Assembly (NCBI RefSeq): GCF_002846335.1
Contig: NZ_PJMQ01000001.1
Location: forward strand, 186,001 to 250,000
Length of the DNA stretch: 64,000 bases
Origin: Janthinobacterium sp. 61
Lineage (GTDB): Bacteria > Pseudomonadota > Gammaproteobacteria > Burkholderiales > Burkholderiaceae_D
Direction of reading: 5' to 3'
Shown: positions 51,999-60,047 of the stretch, piece by piece
Layout of the letters: each line of letters opens with the position of its first letter
Numbering within the stretch: the first letter of the stretch is position 1
Program-made: the position numbers and the translations under genes
Notes under the pieces: generated by a model
The model's input: only the letters and a program-made list of their open reading frames with translations
Told to the model about the DNA's origin: nothing
Database searches by the model: none

Positions 51999-52116
51999 GT
52001 GTCTGACAAAACCGTAGCGAGCGGAAGGAAGAGGTGGCCGAGAAGCGGAACCGTACGCTAGTACGGTGAGCATCGCAGGCCGCCTATACCGACGCGCAGT
52101 AGGTTTGGTCAGACAC
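51999..52116 (+). repeat. Structured intergenic repeat, copy B
   Basis: Closing stem GTGTCTGACAAAACC / GGTTTGGTCAGACAC and internal hairpin ACCGTAC-GCTA-GTACGGT (52050-52067). The conserved blocks CGTAGCGAGCGG and GAGCATCGCAGGCCGC match copies A and C. It lies between the ABC ATPase stop and the start of the kinase gene, and may end the transporter transcript. Confidence 0.75.
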
Positions 52117-52118
52117 CA

Positions 52119-52910
52119 CTAATCAGCGGTGCTGGCCATCGTTTCTGCATTATGGTGCCTTTGCTGCTCTTCCATCACCATCTCGCCCAGCATGCGCTTG
52201 AGGCGGTTGAACTCCGGGTCGCTCGGGTCGCGTGGGCGAGGCAGGTCGATGGCCACGTCGCGCTTGATGGTGCCGGGACGGTAGGTCATGACGATGGTGC
52301 GGTCGGCCAGGTAGATCGATTCCTCGATCGAGTGCGTGACGAAGACGATAGTGGTGCCGAAGACTTTCCAGATTTTCAGCAATTCATCTTGCAGGTTGCG
52401 CCGCGTCAAGGCGTCCAGTGCGCCAAACGGTTCATCCATCAGCATGATGGGCGAATCGAGGGCCAGCACGCGGGCAATGGCCACGCGCTGGCGCATGCCG
52501 CCGGACAAGTCTTTCGGGTAGCGGGCACGGAATTCCGTCAAGCCCAGCATGCTCAGCAGCATGTCGACCCGTTCGCGGATTTCGGCCGGCGTCTTGCCGG
52601 CGATTTCCAGGCCGAAGGCGATATTGCTCTCGATGGTCATCCATGGGAATAGCGCGTATTCCTGGAACACCATGCCGCGGTCAGGACCGGGCTCGGTGAT
52701 CAGCTTGCCGCCGGCCAGGATCTGGCCGGAAGTCGGCTGCGAGAAGCCGGCGATGGCATTGAGCAGGGTCGACTTGCCGCAGCCGGATGGCCCCAGCAGG
52801 CAGATGAACTCGCCGCTGGCAATTTCCAGGTTGATATCCTTGAGGGCGATGACGTCGGCGCCGCCCGTGGTGAAGATTTTATTGACTGCATTGATATTGA
52901 TCGTGGTCAT
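52119..52910 (-). CDS. ABC transporter ATP-binding protein (NitT/TauT family)
   Basis: A 263-residue ATPase from ATG at 52910 (GAGAGGAA upstream). Walker A is LLGPSGCGKSTLL, the signature LSGGMRQRVAIARVL and Walker B MLMDEPFGALD, with the Q-loop in VFQEYALFPW. It belongs to the nitrate/sulfonate/taurine group (SsuB/TauB/NrtD). Third gene of the operon after the binding protein and permease; 11 bp separate it from the permease stop. Confidence 0.9.
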   Translation of the reverse strand: MTTININAVNKIFTTGGADVIALKDINLEIASGEFICLLGPSGCGKSTLLNAIAGFSQPTSGQILAGGKLITEPGPDRGMVFQEYALFPWMTIESNIAFGLEIAGKTPAEIRERVDMLLSMLGLTEFRARYPKDLSGGMRQRVAIARVLALDSPIMLMDEPFGALDALTRRNLQDELLKIWKVFGTTIVFVTHSIEESIYLADRTIVMTYRPGTIKRDVAIDLPRPRDPSDPEFNRLKRMLGEMVMEEQQRHHNAETMASTAD

Positions 52911-52921
52911 GGCCGTTCCTC

Positions 52922-53743
52922 TCAGTGTTCCAGGCCGCGGTGCCACTGCAGCAAATGATTATTCAGGGCATTCATGGCCATATCGATGGCCAGGCCGAAC
53001 AGGCCGATGGTAAACATGCCGGCGATAATTTTGTCAGACCAGAAATACTCGCGCGCTTCCAGGATGCGGAAGCCCAGGCCGCTGTTGACGGCGATCATTT
53101 CCGCCACGATCACGACGATAAAGGCCGTGCCCATGCCGATACGCGCGCCGGCCAAAATATACGGCGTGGCCGCTGGCAGGATGACGCGGCGGAACATCGT
53201 CATCTGGCTGGCGCCCAGGTTGCGTGCGGCGCGGATATAGATGCCGTCGACCTGGCGCACGCCGGCGATGGTATTCATCAGCACGGGGAAGAAGGAACCG
53301 ATGCTGATCAGGAAGAAGGCGGGCGGATTGCCCAGGCCGAACCACAAAATCGCCAGCGGGATGTAGGCGATGGGCGGAATCGGGCGCAGCACCTGCACCA
53401 GCGGGTCGAACAGTTTATAGATGGTCTTGTTGGTGCCCATCAGCAAGCCCAGCGGCAAGGCCAGGCCGGCGCCGATGGCGAAGCCGCCCAGCACGCGCGA
53501 GAGGCTGGCCCACGCGTCGTGCGGCAGTTCGCCGGAGAACATCCACACCAGGTAGTTGCCCGCTTCCGGCGTGTACGCTTGCATGGGAATCAGGTATTCA
53601 TACCACTTCACCAGTACGGCCACGGGCGAGGGCAGGATTTGCGGATTGATCCAGCCAAACGTGGACAGTGCTTGCCAGAACAGCAACACGACCACGGGCA
53701 CGATGGCACCGTGCGCGAAGCGTTTCATCATTTGAATATTCAT
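52922..53743 (-). CDS. ABC transporter permease (NitT/TauT family)
   Basis: A 273-residue inner-membrane permease with about six membrane helices and the EAA loop (RNLGASQMTMFRRVILPAAT). LGLLMGTNKTIYKLFDPLVQ and VLRPIPPIAYIPLAILWFGL are typical of SsuC/TauC. It lies 30 bp downstream of the binding-protein gene. Confidence 0.9.
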   Translation of the reverse strand: MNIQMMKRFAHGAIVPVVVLLFWQALSTFGWINPQILPSPVAVLVKWYEYLIPMQAYTPEAGNYLVWMFSGELPHDAWASLSRVLGGFAIGAGLALPLGLLMGTNKTIYKLFDPLVQVLRPIPPIAYIPLAILWFGLGNPPAFFLISIGSFFPVLMNTIAGVRQVDGIYIRAARNLGASQMTMFRRVILPAATPYILAGARIGMGTAFIVVIVAEMIAVNSGLGFRILEAREYFWSDKIIAGMFTIGLFGLAIDMAMNALNNHLLQWHRGLEH

Positions 53744-53773
53744 CGTGACACTTTCAGATTAGCGTGGTCGTGT

Positions 53774-54775
53774 TTAGCGTGCTACGTAGGACTTCTTGGC
53801 TTTTTCCAGCAAGTCCAGCTTGACCCAATCTTGGGCGGCAGGCGCCTTGGCCATGCGGCCCACGCCAAATTTCACCATGTAGTCGGTGGTCAGCTGCACG
53901 TGGCTTTGCGTGATGTCTTCCGTGAAGATGGCGTTGTCGATGGCATCGCGGTAATCCTCGGACGTGATCTGGTTCTTGAACATCGATTCGCGTACGTATT
54001 TTTCCGCCAGTTTCGGGTCGGCCAGGAAGGCGCGGGTGGCGGCGACGAAGCAATCCATGAAGCGCTGGGCCACGGCCGGCTTTTCCTTGTACATCTTTTC
54101 CGTCATCACGAGGGCGCGCACGGGCTCGCCCAGCGGCGTGTCATACGGCTTGATGATGGCCGCACCGTATTTCTTGTGGATTGCCTGGGTCGAGTACGGC
54201 TCGGACTGGCTCATGACGTCGATATCCTTGGTCAGCAGCGCCTGGTTCAGGTCCGGGTAGCCCATGTACAGGATTTGCACGTCCTTGCCCGGCTTGTCGG
54301 ACCAGGTCAGCTTGGCCTTGGTGAGTTCGGCAAACAGCAGGATTTCCTGTGGGCCGCCGCGCGTGACGCCGACTTTCTTGCCTTTCAGATCGGCAATGCC
54401 CTTGATGTTCAGGTCGGGACGCCCGACGATTTGCACGCCGCCCTTGGCGAAGCCGCCCACCAGGTACACGGGCAAGCCCGTGGCGCGGCCCGTGATGGCC
54501 GCTTCCAGCGCGCTGGCGGACACGTCGATTTCGCCGGCGATCATGGCCGGCACGATGTCGAGGCCCTTGGCGAAGATGCGTTCTTCGATCTTCAGGTCGT
54601 ATTTGGGCGCGATTTCCTTCATGTAGGCGACGGCGCCGTAATGGGCGAATTTCAGGTTGCCCAGGCGTACCAGGTCGGCCGCGTGGACGGCCAGCGGAAA
54701 TTGTGCGGCCAGTGCGACGGCCACGGCCAGTGCCTTGGTGTTCAGTAAGGACGAGATGCGGAAGGTGCTTGCCAT
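53774..54775 (-). CDS. ABC transporter substrate-binding protein (NrtA/SsuA/TauA family)
   Basis: A 333-residue periplasmic binding protein with signal peptide ending QFPLAVHA. It has the family start LVRLGNLKFAHYGAVAYMKE, then AGEIDVSASALEAAITGRAT, GKKVGVTRGGPQEILL and IDVMSQSEPYSTQAI. NMT1/SsuA-like proteins bind nitrate, sulfonates, taurine, thiamin precursors or aromatic acids, so the ligand is open. Good -24/-12 promoter bases lie 80 bp upstream of the ATG, linking expression to the neighbouring sigma-54 activator. Confidence 0.88.
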   Translation of the reverse strand: MASTFRISSLLNTKALAVAVALAAQFPLAVHAADLVRLGNLKFAHYGAVAYMKEIAPKYDLKIEERIFAKGLDIVPAMIAGEIDVSASALEAAITGRATGLPVYLVGGFAKGGVQIVGRPDLNIKGIADLKGKKVGVTRGGPQEILLFAELTKAKLTWSDKPGKDVQILYMGYPDLNQALLTKDIDVMSQSEPYSTQAIHKKYGAAIIKPYDTPLGEPVRALVMTEKMYKEKPAVAQRFMDCFVAATRAFLADPKLAEKYVRESMFKNQITSEDYRDAIDNAIFTEDITQSHVQLTTDYMVKFGVGRMAKAPAAQDWVKLDLLEKAKKSYVAR

Positions 54776-54853
54776 GCTGTTGTCTCCAAAAAGTAGATGG
54801 TTTTTATATAGTGGGTCAGGCTGCCGCTCTGGTGGCGGTTATGAAAATATAAA

Positions 54854-54870
54854 AGCATCTTCCGTGCCAG
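54854..54870 (-). promoter_or_regulatory. Sigma-54 promoter of the NitT/TauT-type operon
   Basis: On the minus strand the sequence CTGGCACGGAAGATGCT fits YTGGCACG-N4-TTGCW with one mismatch (A for the first T). The invariant GG and GC are exactly ten bases apart. The expected start point is near 54843, giving a leader of about 68 bases before the ATG at 54775. Confidence 0.6.
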
Positions 54871-54952
54871 TGGAGCGCATTTTGGCGTTTATTGCAAGTG
54901 ATTGTTTATAAAGGTTTAATTTGATTTTATTGAAAGTGGGAAATATGGATAT

Positions 54953-54998
54953 TCCGTCTTTCCGCACGGCGAGGGTAAAGCTCGTGCGGAATGCCGCA
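54953..54998. promoter_or_regulatory. Candidate tandem activator sites upstream of the sigma-54 promoter
   Basis: TCCGTCTTTCCGCAC (54953-54967) and, in inverted orientation, GTGCGGAATGCCGCA (54984-54998) agree at 12 of 15 positions. The second contains the dyad TGCGG-AATG-CCGCA. Centres are 31 bp apart (three helical turns) and about 117 and 148 bp upstream of the predicted start, the usual place for sites of NtrC-family activators. Confidence 0.4.
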
Positions 54999-55075
54999 TT
55001 CTTGGCGGGTGGATTTCATGCTGGCCGGTGCTGCGCCTGCCGTGGAACCTTCATGGCGTGACCGACTCCAAACGT

Positions 55076-55109
55076 AAAAAAACGCGTTGCAAACAGGCTG
55101 GCAACGCGT
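55076..55109 (-). terminator. Rho-independent terminator after the Pro-rich lipoprotein gene
   Basis: ACGCGTTGC and GCAACGCGT form a perfect stem around a 10-base loop. On the minus strand it is followed by seven T residues, downstream of the lipoprotein gene at 55182. Confidence 0.8.
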
Positions 55110-55181
55110 AACTCCCCCGAGGAGTAGGGGCGGCGCCGCGCGGGCGCCTGCGGGATCGCCGTATGGCGGCCCTCGTCTGAC

Positions 55182-55418
55182 TTATTTTGGCGTGGTGGCG
55201 GGCGGCAGTGCTGGCGCGGTGGCCGGATCGGTCAGCGGCGCGGGCGGTGTCACGTGGCCTGGACCCGTCTCCGGCATGGCCGGGGTCACGGGAGCAGGCA
55301 TCACTTGTGGGGCGGACGTGGGGTTGGGCGCCGTTTCGGGGAGCGGCGCTTCTGCCGGTTTTTTACAGGCGGACAGGGTGACGAGCAAGGCGGCGGCCAA
55401 CAGGGCAGGTATTTTCAT
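55182..55418 (-). CDS. Small Pro/Ala-rich lipoprotein
   Basis: A 78-residue lipoprotein from ATG at 55418 (AAAGGAAAC upstream): signal MKIPALLAAALLVTLSACKK with lipobox TLSACKK, then a Pro/Ala/Thr-rich, probably disordered tail (ETAPNPTSAPQVMPAPVTPA). No family recognised; it resembles short spacer lipoproteins of the outer membrane. Confidence 0.65.
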   Translation of the reverse strand: MKIPALLAAALLVTLSACKKPAEAPLPETAPNPTSAPQVMPAPVTPAMPETGPGHVTPPAPLTDPATAPALPPATTPK

Positions 55419-55743
55419 GATGTTTCCTTTGCAAGAGTCGAAGGTTCGCGATGCGGGCGGCGGCGCCGCGCGAAGCTTAAATTTATTGCAAGATTGTCGA
55501 CGCATCTGTTCGCTACTTCACCATGAACGCAGAAATATCACCGTGTTTAGATGCCGTATGGAAATAATTCAGTAGGGAAATATTTTTCACTTTCTTGCTT
55601 CTAATGTTCGTTAACGCACAGACCAAGGAAGAGCAGGGTGGCATTCTGTGCCCAGACGCTCAGGATTCGTGGTGTTCTGGTATAAAAATTGCCAAGAACT
55701 TAACAATCCGGGCTACCGGCAATCGTTTAAAAGGAGTATTCAA
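55419..55743. other. Intergenic region between divergent lipoprotein and winged-helix genes
   Basis: About 325 bp with no supported gene. The frame that runs into the 55744 gene stays open from 55648, but the strong AAAAGGAGTATTCAA site places the start at 55744. The region probably holds two divergent promoters. No specific operator seen. Confidence 0.4.
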
Positions 55744-56364
55744 ATGCATGCAATGACTCAGTCTCACGTGAAGAGCGAATTAAAGGCAGCGCACCAGGAA
55801 CTTCGTAGCCCCGAAAAAGGCTCGCAAATGGTAGAACGCGCAGCACCCATCCCCCCGGAGCGCATGAATCCCATTTCCATGGCACCGATAGAGCGCGTGC
55901 GTTCGACGTCGGCCACCCTGCGCCGCATCGAAAACATGCAAAAACTGATCGGCGAACTGTCGCTGCACGAGATGCTGGCCGATGAAATCGCCTGGTTCCT
56001 CAAGTTTTCGCCATCGGGTGCCCGCAAATACATCCGCGACCTGCGCGAAGCGGGCGTGATCGAACTGGCCCGCTACATCGAAGGCACCGCCACTTATCTG
56101 GGCAAGGCAGTGTACCAGCTGACGCCAGATCCAGAGCGCGTGCGTGCTTTCCTGGCCGCTATCGTCCAGCCAAAACGCGAAGGCGCGCCACCGCGCAAGG
56201 ATCGTCCCGGCCTGCGCGAGCAAAGCATGGCTGGCAGCGGCCGCCACTTCCACATCCTGGCCGATGACACGCATTACGCCATCCGCGTCAACCGCGGTCC
56301 CGTGACGCGCGATCCATTGGTTGCCGCCCTGTTTGGTGCGCCTCAGCAGAAGGCTGCAGGGTAA
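55744..56364 (+). CDS. Unknown protein with winged-helix-like segment
   Basis: A 206-residue cytosolic protein from ATG at 55744 with AAAAGGAG nine bases upstream. The first 60 residues are polar. Residues 75-130 (LSLHEMLADEIAWFLKFSPS, GARKYIRDLREAGVIELARY, then KAVYQLTPDPERV) look like a winged helix with a recognition helix at ARKYIRDLREAG. The C terminus (HFHILADDTHYAIRVNRGPV) is unassigned. It could be a small DNA-binding regulator; not recognised. Confidence 0.65.
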   Translation: MHAMTQSHVKSELKAAHQELRSPEKGSQMVERAAPIPPERMNPISMAPIERVRSTSATLRRIENMQKLIGELSLHEMLADEIAWFLKFSPSGARKYIRDLREAGVIELARYIEGTATYLGKAVYQLTPDPERVRAFLAAIVQPKREGAPPRKDRPGLREQSMAGSGRHFHILADDTHYAIRVNRGPVTRDPLVAALFGAPQQKAAG

Positions 56365-56440
56365 ACAATATTGCGCCTGACCGGCCGCGCGGCGGCTGGC
56401 GGGCCTGATGCTTGTCGTGTGCATTATCGGAAGCATGTTG

Positions 56441-56465
56441 AAAGCCGGGTTAAGCCCCGGCTTTT
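56441..56465 (+). terminator. Terminator after the winged-helix-like gene
   Basis: AAAGCCGGG-TTAAG-CCCCGGCTTTT: a GC stem flanked by short A and T runs, 77 bp after the stop. Confidence 0.65.
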
Positions 56466-56638
56466 GGCGTTGGACCAGGCCCTTTGATCTTGGCGGATTG
56501 AAAAGATGTTAATCAACCCCATGTGGGCTGGACTGCCCGCCCGTCCCGATGCGGGTTCATTCGAAGGAGCTTGTCCTTGTCTGCCTACGCCGTTTCCCTT
56601 GGTCTCATTTCCCTCCTTGTCCTGAAGCGGGCCGTCCC

Positions 56639-57511
56639 ATGAATCCGCTGCTATGGATCGTCCTCGTCACGGCCGCCATCGTCTTTTCGCTGTGGTTCCC
56701 CCGCTGGCGTTTGAGGCGTGCCCTGGCCAGGCCCTTGCCGCCCGAAGGCCTGGCCGTGCTGGAAAAGAATATTCCCGTGTATGCGCACATGCCGGCGCCG
56801 CTGCAGGAACAATTGCGCCGTCTCGTCGTGCAATTCCTGTACCAGAAGAAATTCGTCGGCTGCGGCGGCCTGGAGATCACCGATGAGATGCGCTACACCA
56901 TCGCCGGCCAGGCCTGCCTGCTGCTGCTGAATCGTCAGACGCAGGTGTATCCTGAACTCGATACCATCCTTGTGTATCCCACGGAATTCATTGTCACGCG
57001 CAATGAAGTGGGGCCGGGCGGCGTGGTGACGCCATCGGCCAACGGCCTGCTGGGCGAATCCTGGGGCGATGGCCGCGTGGTGCTGGCCTGGGACCACGTG
57101 CAGCGCGGGGCCGCCGACTGGACTGATGGCCACAATGTGGTGCTGCATGAATTTGCCCACCAGCTCGACAGTGAATCGGGCGCCGCGAATGGCGCGCCTT
57201 ACCTGCCCAGCGTGTCCAGCTACCGCAGCTGGGCCACGGTGCTGTCGCGCGACTTCGACAATCTGCGCCACGACGCCATGGTTCAGCAGCAAAGCGTGAT
57301 GGACCATTACGGCGCCACCAATCCCGCCGAATTCTTTGCCGTGGCCACGGAAACCTTTTTTGAAAAGCCCTACCAGATGGCCGAGCACCATGCAGAGCTG
57401 TATGCGCAATTTTTGCAATACTACAAGGTCGACCCGCGCGACTGGATGGCGCCGCCCGTGGAAGCCGAGCACATGGCTTCGCCATTTCCCAACTTTGCCC
57501 AGCATTGGTAG
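56639..57511 (+). CDS. M90 family zinc peptidase (MtfA-like)
   Basis: A 290-residue protein with an N-terminal membrane anchor (LLWIVLVTAAIVFSLWF) and the MtfA domain. The zinc motif is HEFAHQLD at about 171-178, followed by GAPYLPSVSSYRSWATVLSR and NPAEFFAVATETFFEKP, which supplies the third ligand Glu. In E. coli MtfA binds the repressor Mlc and controls glucose uptake; the anchor here suggests a membrane-tethered version. Start at ATG 56639; upstream open frame is not conserved. Confidence 0.85.
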   Translation: MNPLLWIVLVTAAIVFSLWFPRWRLRRALARPLPPEGLAVLEKNIPVYAHMPAPLQEQLRRLVVQFLYQKKFVGCGGLEITDEMRYTIAGQACLLLLNRQTQVYPELDTILVYPTEFIVTRNEVGPGGVVTPSANGLLGESWGDGRVVLAWDHVQRGAADWTDGHNVVLHEFAHQLDSESGAANGAPYLPSVSSYRSWATVLSRDFDNLRHDAMVQQQSVMDHYGATNPAEFFAVATETFFEKPYQMAEHHAELYAQFLQYYKVDPRDWMAPPVEAEHMASPFPNFAQHW

Positions 57512-57523
57512 CCGGCCTGCATT

Positions 57524-58213
57524 TCAGCCCAGCAGCCGCTGTTTCAGCGCCGGATAGCTGCTGCGCGACACGGGGATGCCCGTGCTGGTCTGCGTGTCGA
57601 GCGCGTATTTTCCGCCCGCGGCGATCTGCAGCCGCTTGAAACCCAGGCTGTTGACGATGTAGGAGCGGTGCACGCGCAGGAAGTGGGGCGGCAGCAAGGC
57701 CATGAGCTTGTCGATAGGCAAGTCGTGAAAGCAGTGCTCGCCGCTGCGCAGCACGATATTGCTGTAGTGGCCATCGGCTTGCACGTGGTCGATGTCTGCC
57801 ATGGCGATCCATTCCAGCGCGCCCCGTTTCTTGACGGCCAGCGAGGCCGCTTCCGTGTGCCGCCCGGTATAACGTTGCAGCGCCTTGTGCAGGCGCTCGC
57901 GGCTGAAAGGCTTGGCGACGAAGTCGAGTACGCCGAATTCGAACGCGGTGATAGAGCGTTCCGCGTGGGCCGAGACGATGATGGTCTGGAACGGGGCTTT
58001 TTGAACCTGGCGCAGCAAGTCGTAGCCGTCCGCGCCGTGCAGGTGCAAGTCCAGCAGCAACAAGTCATAGTCATGCTGCCGCAAGGCGGCCAGCGCCTGT
58101 TCCACATTGTCATGTAGCGCCAGCGCCGCCAGGCGTGCGCCGAAATGCGCGCGCACCTCGCGTTCCAGGCCTTGCGCGATCAGCGGTTCATCTTCCAGTA
58201 TCAAGACATGCAT
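57524..58213 (-). CDS. LytTR-family response regulator
   Basis: A 229-residue response regulator. The receiver domain (1-115) has MHVLILEDEPLIAQGLE and phospho-acceptor Asp in LLLLDLHLHGADGYD. The LytTR DNA-binding domain (about 128-228) has WIAMADIDHVQADGHYSNIV, KLMALLPPHFLRVHRSYIVN and the final VSRSSYPALKQRLLG. It overlaps the kinase gene by 13 bp and forms a LytS/LytR- or AlgZ/AlgR-type pair with it. Confidence 0.9.
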   Translation of the reverse strand: MHVLILEDEPLIAQGLEREVRAHFGARLAALALHDNVEQALAALRQHDYDLLLLDLHLHGADGYDLLRQVQKAPFQTIIVSAHAERSITAFEFGVLDFVAKPFSRERLHKALQRYTGRHTEAASLAVKKRGALEWIAMADIDHVQADGHYSNIVLRSGEHCFHDLPIDKLMALLPPHFLRVHRSYIVNSLGFKRLQIAAGGKYALDTQTSTGIPVSRSSYPALKQRLLG

Positions 58214-59883
58214 GGTGCCACCGGCAAGGTGAAGGTGAGGCGCCAGCCTGCTGGCTGTTGTTTGCTGGCAAATTCGCTGGCATAGCTTGCGGCATCGCCG
58301 AAGACGGCATGCAGGCTGGCGCGGATGTACTGTTCACCCACGCCGCTGCCCGCATGCGGGCGCGCCTCGCCTTCGGGCAAGATCAGGGTAAGTACTTGCG
58401 TCTGCGCAAGCCTGGCAATGTGCAGGACAAACAGGGCGCCCTGGCGGTAGCGGTTGTGGCTGAACGCATTTTCCAGCGCCGTCAGCAGCATGGCGGGCGG
58501 CACGGTGATGCCCGCCGCCTCGCCATCGAACTGCAAACGGCACGGCTGCTGCAGCCGCGTGCCCATGATGCTCAGGTAATTCTCGCACAGGGCCAATTCC
58601 TGCGTCAGGGCAATGCTGGGCTGCTGGGCAAACTCGTTGAGCATGCGCAACTCGGCGCCCAGCGCCTCGATGAAGGTTTCGGCCGCCTGCGGCGATTGCG
58701 CATTGAGTTCGCTGATCAGGCTGAGGGAATTCATCAGGAAATGCGGTTGCATGCTTTTGCGCAAGAGCTGGTTTTCCAGTTGCTGGGCGCGCGCCGCCTT
58801 GCTACGTTCGTGCAATAGCTGTGCCAGCAATTGTGCGCACAGGGGCAGCAGTAAAAAGCACACGACGAGGGCGAAGCCGCCTTCGGCAAACTGGCTGCCC
58901 GTCAACAGGAACAGGGCGCACGAGGCCAGCGCGATCAGCGCGCCGCCGCGGCTACCCGGCAGGCGGCGCCACAGGGCAAGCAGGTTGAGCGCCAGGCTCG
59001 CTGCCAGGCCCGTCAGAAACATCAGCCAGCAGCGCGCGTCGAAATGCGCGGGCAGCGCGCCGGCCAGCGCGATGCATGCCAGCAGCACTGCCGCCGCCAG
59101 GGGCCAGCGCGGCAGGCGCCAGGCCGTATAAAAATACAGGGGCAGGAAGGCGGAAAACAGCCAGGTCAGGGCGCTGACGGCATACAGGCGCGGCAAGTGC
59201 CAGGGATAGGCATAGCCGGTCAAGCTGCGCCAGATTTCCACCACCAGCAGCAGCGCCGCCACCAGGCACAGCGCGGAAAACATGGACCAGTGCCGTTGCC
59301 GCTGGTACAGCACCGTCAAGGCCAGGAAGAGCAGGGCGACGGCGCCCAGCGCCCCGGCCAGTAGCAGCGGCGGCAGCCGGTACCAGGCCAGCCCCGCGCG
59401 GTAGTCTTGCCGGTCGACCAGGTACAGCGCATAAAATGGCGACGCCAGGTGCGCCTGCACCTGCTGCGTCGATAACAGCAGGTGCAGGTGGTGCTTGCCG
59501 GCGGTCAGCTGCTGTGGCGTCAGGTGGATGGCGAAATCGATGTCACCCGCACGTTCCCCGCTGGCCTGACGGGCCGGTTGGCCATTGCTGCCGATCAATA
59601 CGCCATCCAGCCACAGCTCGCTGGAAGCCAGCGCGGACAGTACCAGCAGCTGCGTCGACGATGGCGTGGCGGCCAGGGTAACGTCGCGTTCGACGCACAG
59701 CAGCTGGCCTGGCCGGACCAGCTGCTGCAGTGAGGCGGCTGGCGCAGATGGTGTGTTGCCGCAGGTGCGCCAGCCTTCGTCCAGCCATAGCGGCTGCATG
59801 GCGCAGGCAAAGGTGGGCAAGGCCAGGCAGCAAGCGAGGCAGTACCGCAGCAGGTAGTGGAAGTAGGAGGGCATGGCGGGCAT
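58201..59883 (-). CDS. LytS/AlgZ-type sensor histidine kinase with 7TM sensor
   Basis: A 560-residue kinase. Signal-like N terminus (YLLRYCLACCLALPTFACAM), a periplasmic jelly-roll-like domain (7TMR-DISMED2 type, about 30-165), then seven membrane helices (about 175-380), and the His_kinase domain with QPHFLMNSLSLISELNAQSP. The HATPase part is atypical but has the N-box (ALENAFSHNRYRQGA). ATG at 59883 or 59874. The ligand is unknown; carbohydrate or small-molecule sensing is usual in DISM-type sensors. Confidence 0.82.
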   Translation of the reverse strand: MPAMPSYFHYLLRYCLACCLALPTFACAMQPLWLDEGWRTCGNTPSAPAASLQQLVRPGQLLCVERDVTLAATPSSTQLLVLSALASSELWLDGVLIGSNGQPARQASGERAGDIDFAIHLTPQQLTAGKHHLHLLLSTQQVQAHLASPFYALYLVDRQDYRAGLAWYRLPPLLLAGALGAVALLFLALTVLYQRQRHWSMFSALCLVAALLLVVEIWRSLTGYAYPWHLPRLYAVSALTWLFSAFLPLYFYTAWRLPRWPLAAAVLLACIALAGALPAHFDARCWLMFLTGLAASLALNLLALWRRLPGSRGGALIALASCALFLLTGSQFAEGGFALVVCFLLLPLCAQLLAQLLHERSKAARAQQLENQLLRKSMQPHFLMNSLSLISELNAQSPQAAETFIEALGAELRMLNEFAQQPSIALTQELALCENYLSIMGTRLQQPCRLQFDGEAAGITVPPAMLLTALENAFSHNRYRQGALFVLHIARLAQTQVLTLILPEGEARPHAGSGVGEQYIRASLHAVFGDAASYASEFASKQQPAGWRLTFTLPVAPCMS

Positions 59884-60047
59884 TGTAGCTGCTCATTTGC
59901 GACCCCTTTGCAACATTTTCATCAACTTCGGTGCCGTTCGTGCGGGGCAAGTGCATTTCGTGCACCGCCCGCCAAAAATGTGTAAAAGACACTTACCATG
60001 CATCAGCGCCGCGTGGTGGACGCGGCCCTCACGAGGAATGATTGACT

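Noticed and set aside
52925..54748. A 607-codon plus-strand frame across the ABC transporter genes
   Set aside because: It is the mirror of two clearly recognisable genes (permease and binding protein), with no ribosome binding site and shadow-type composition.
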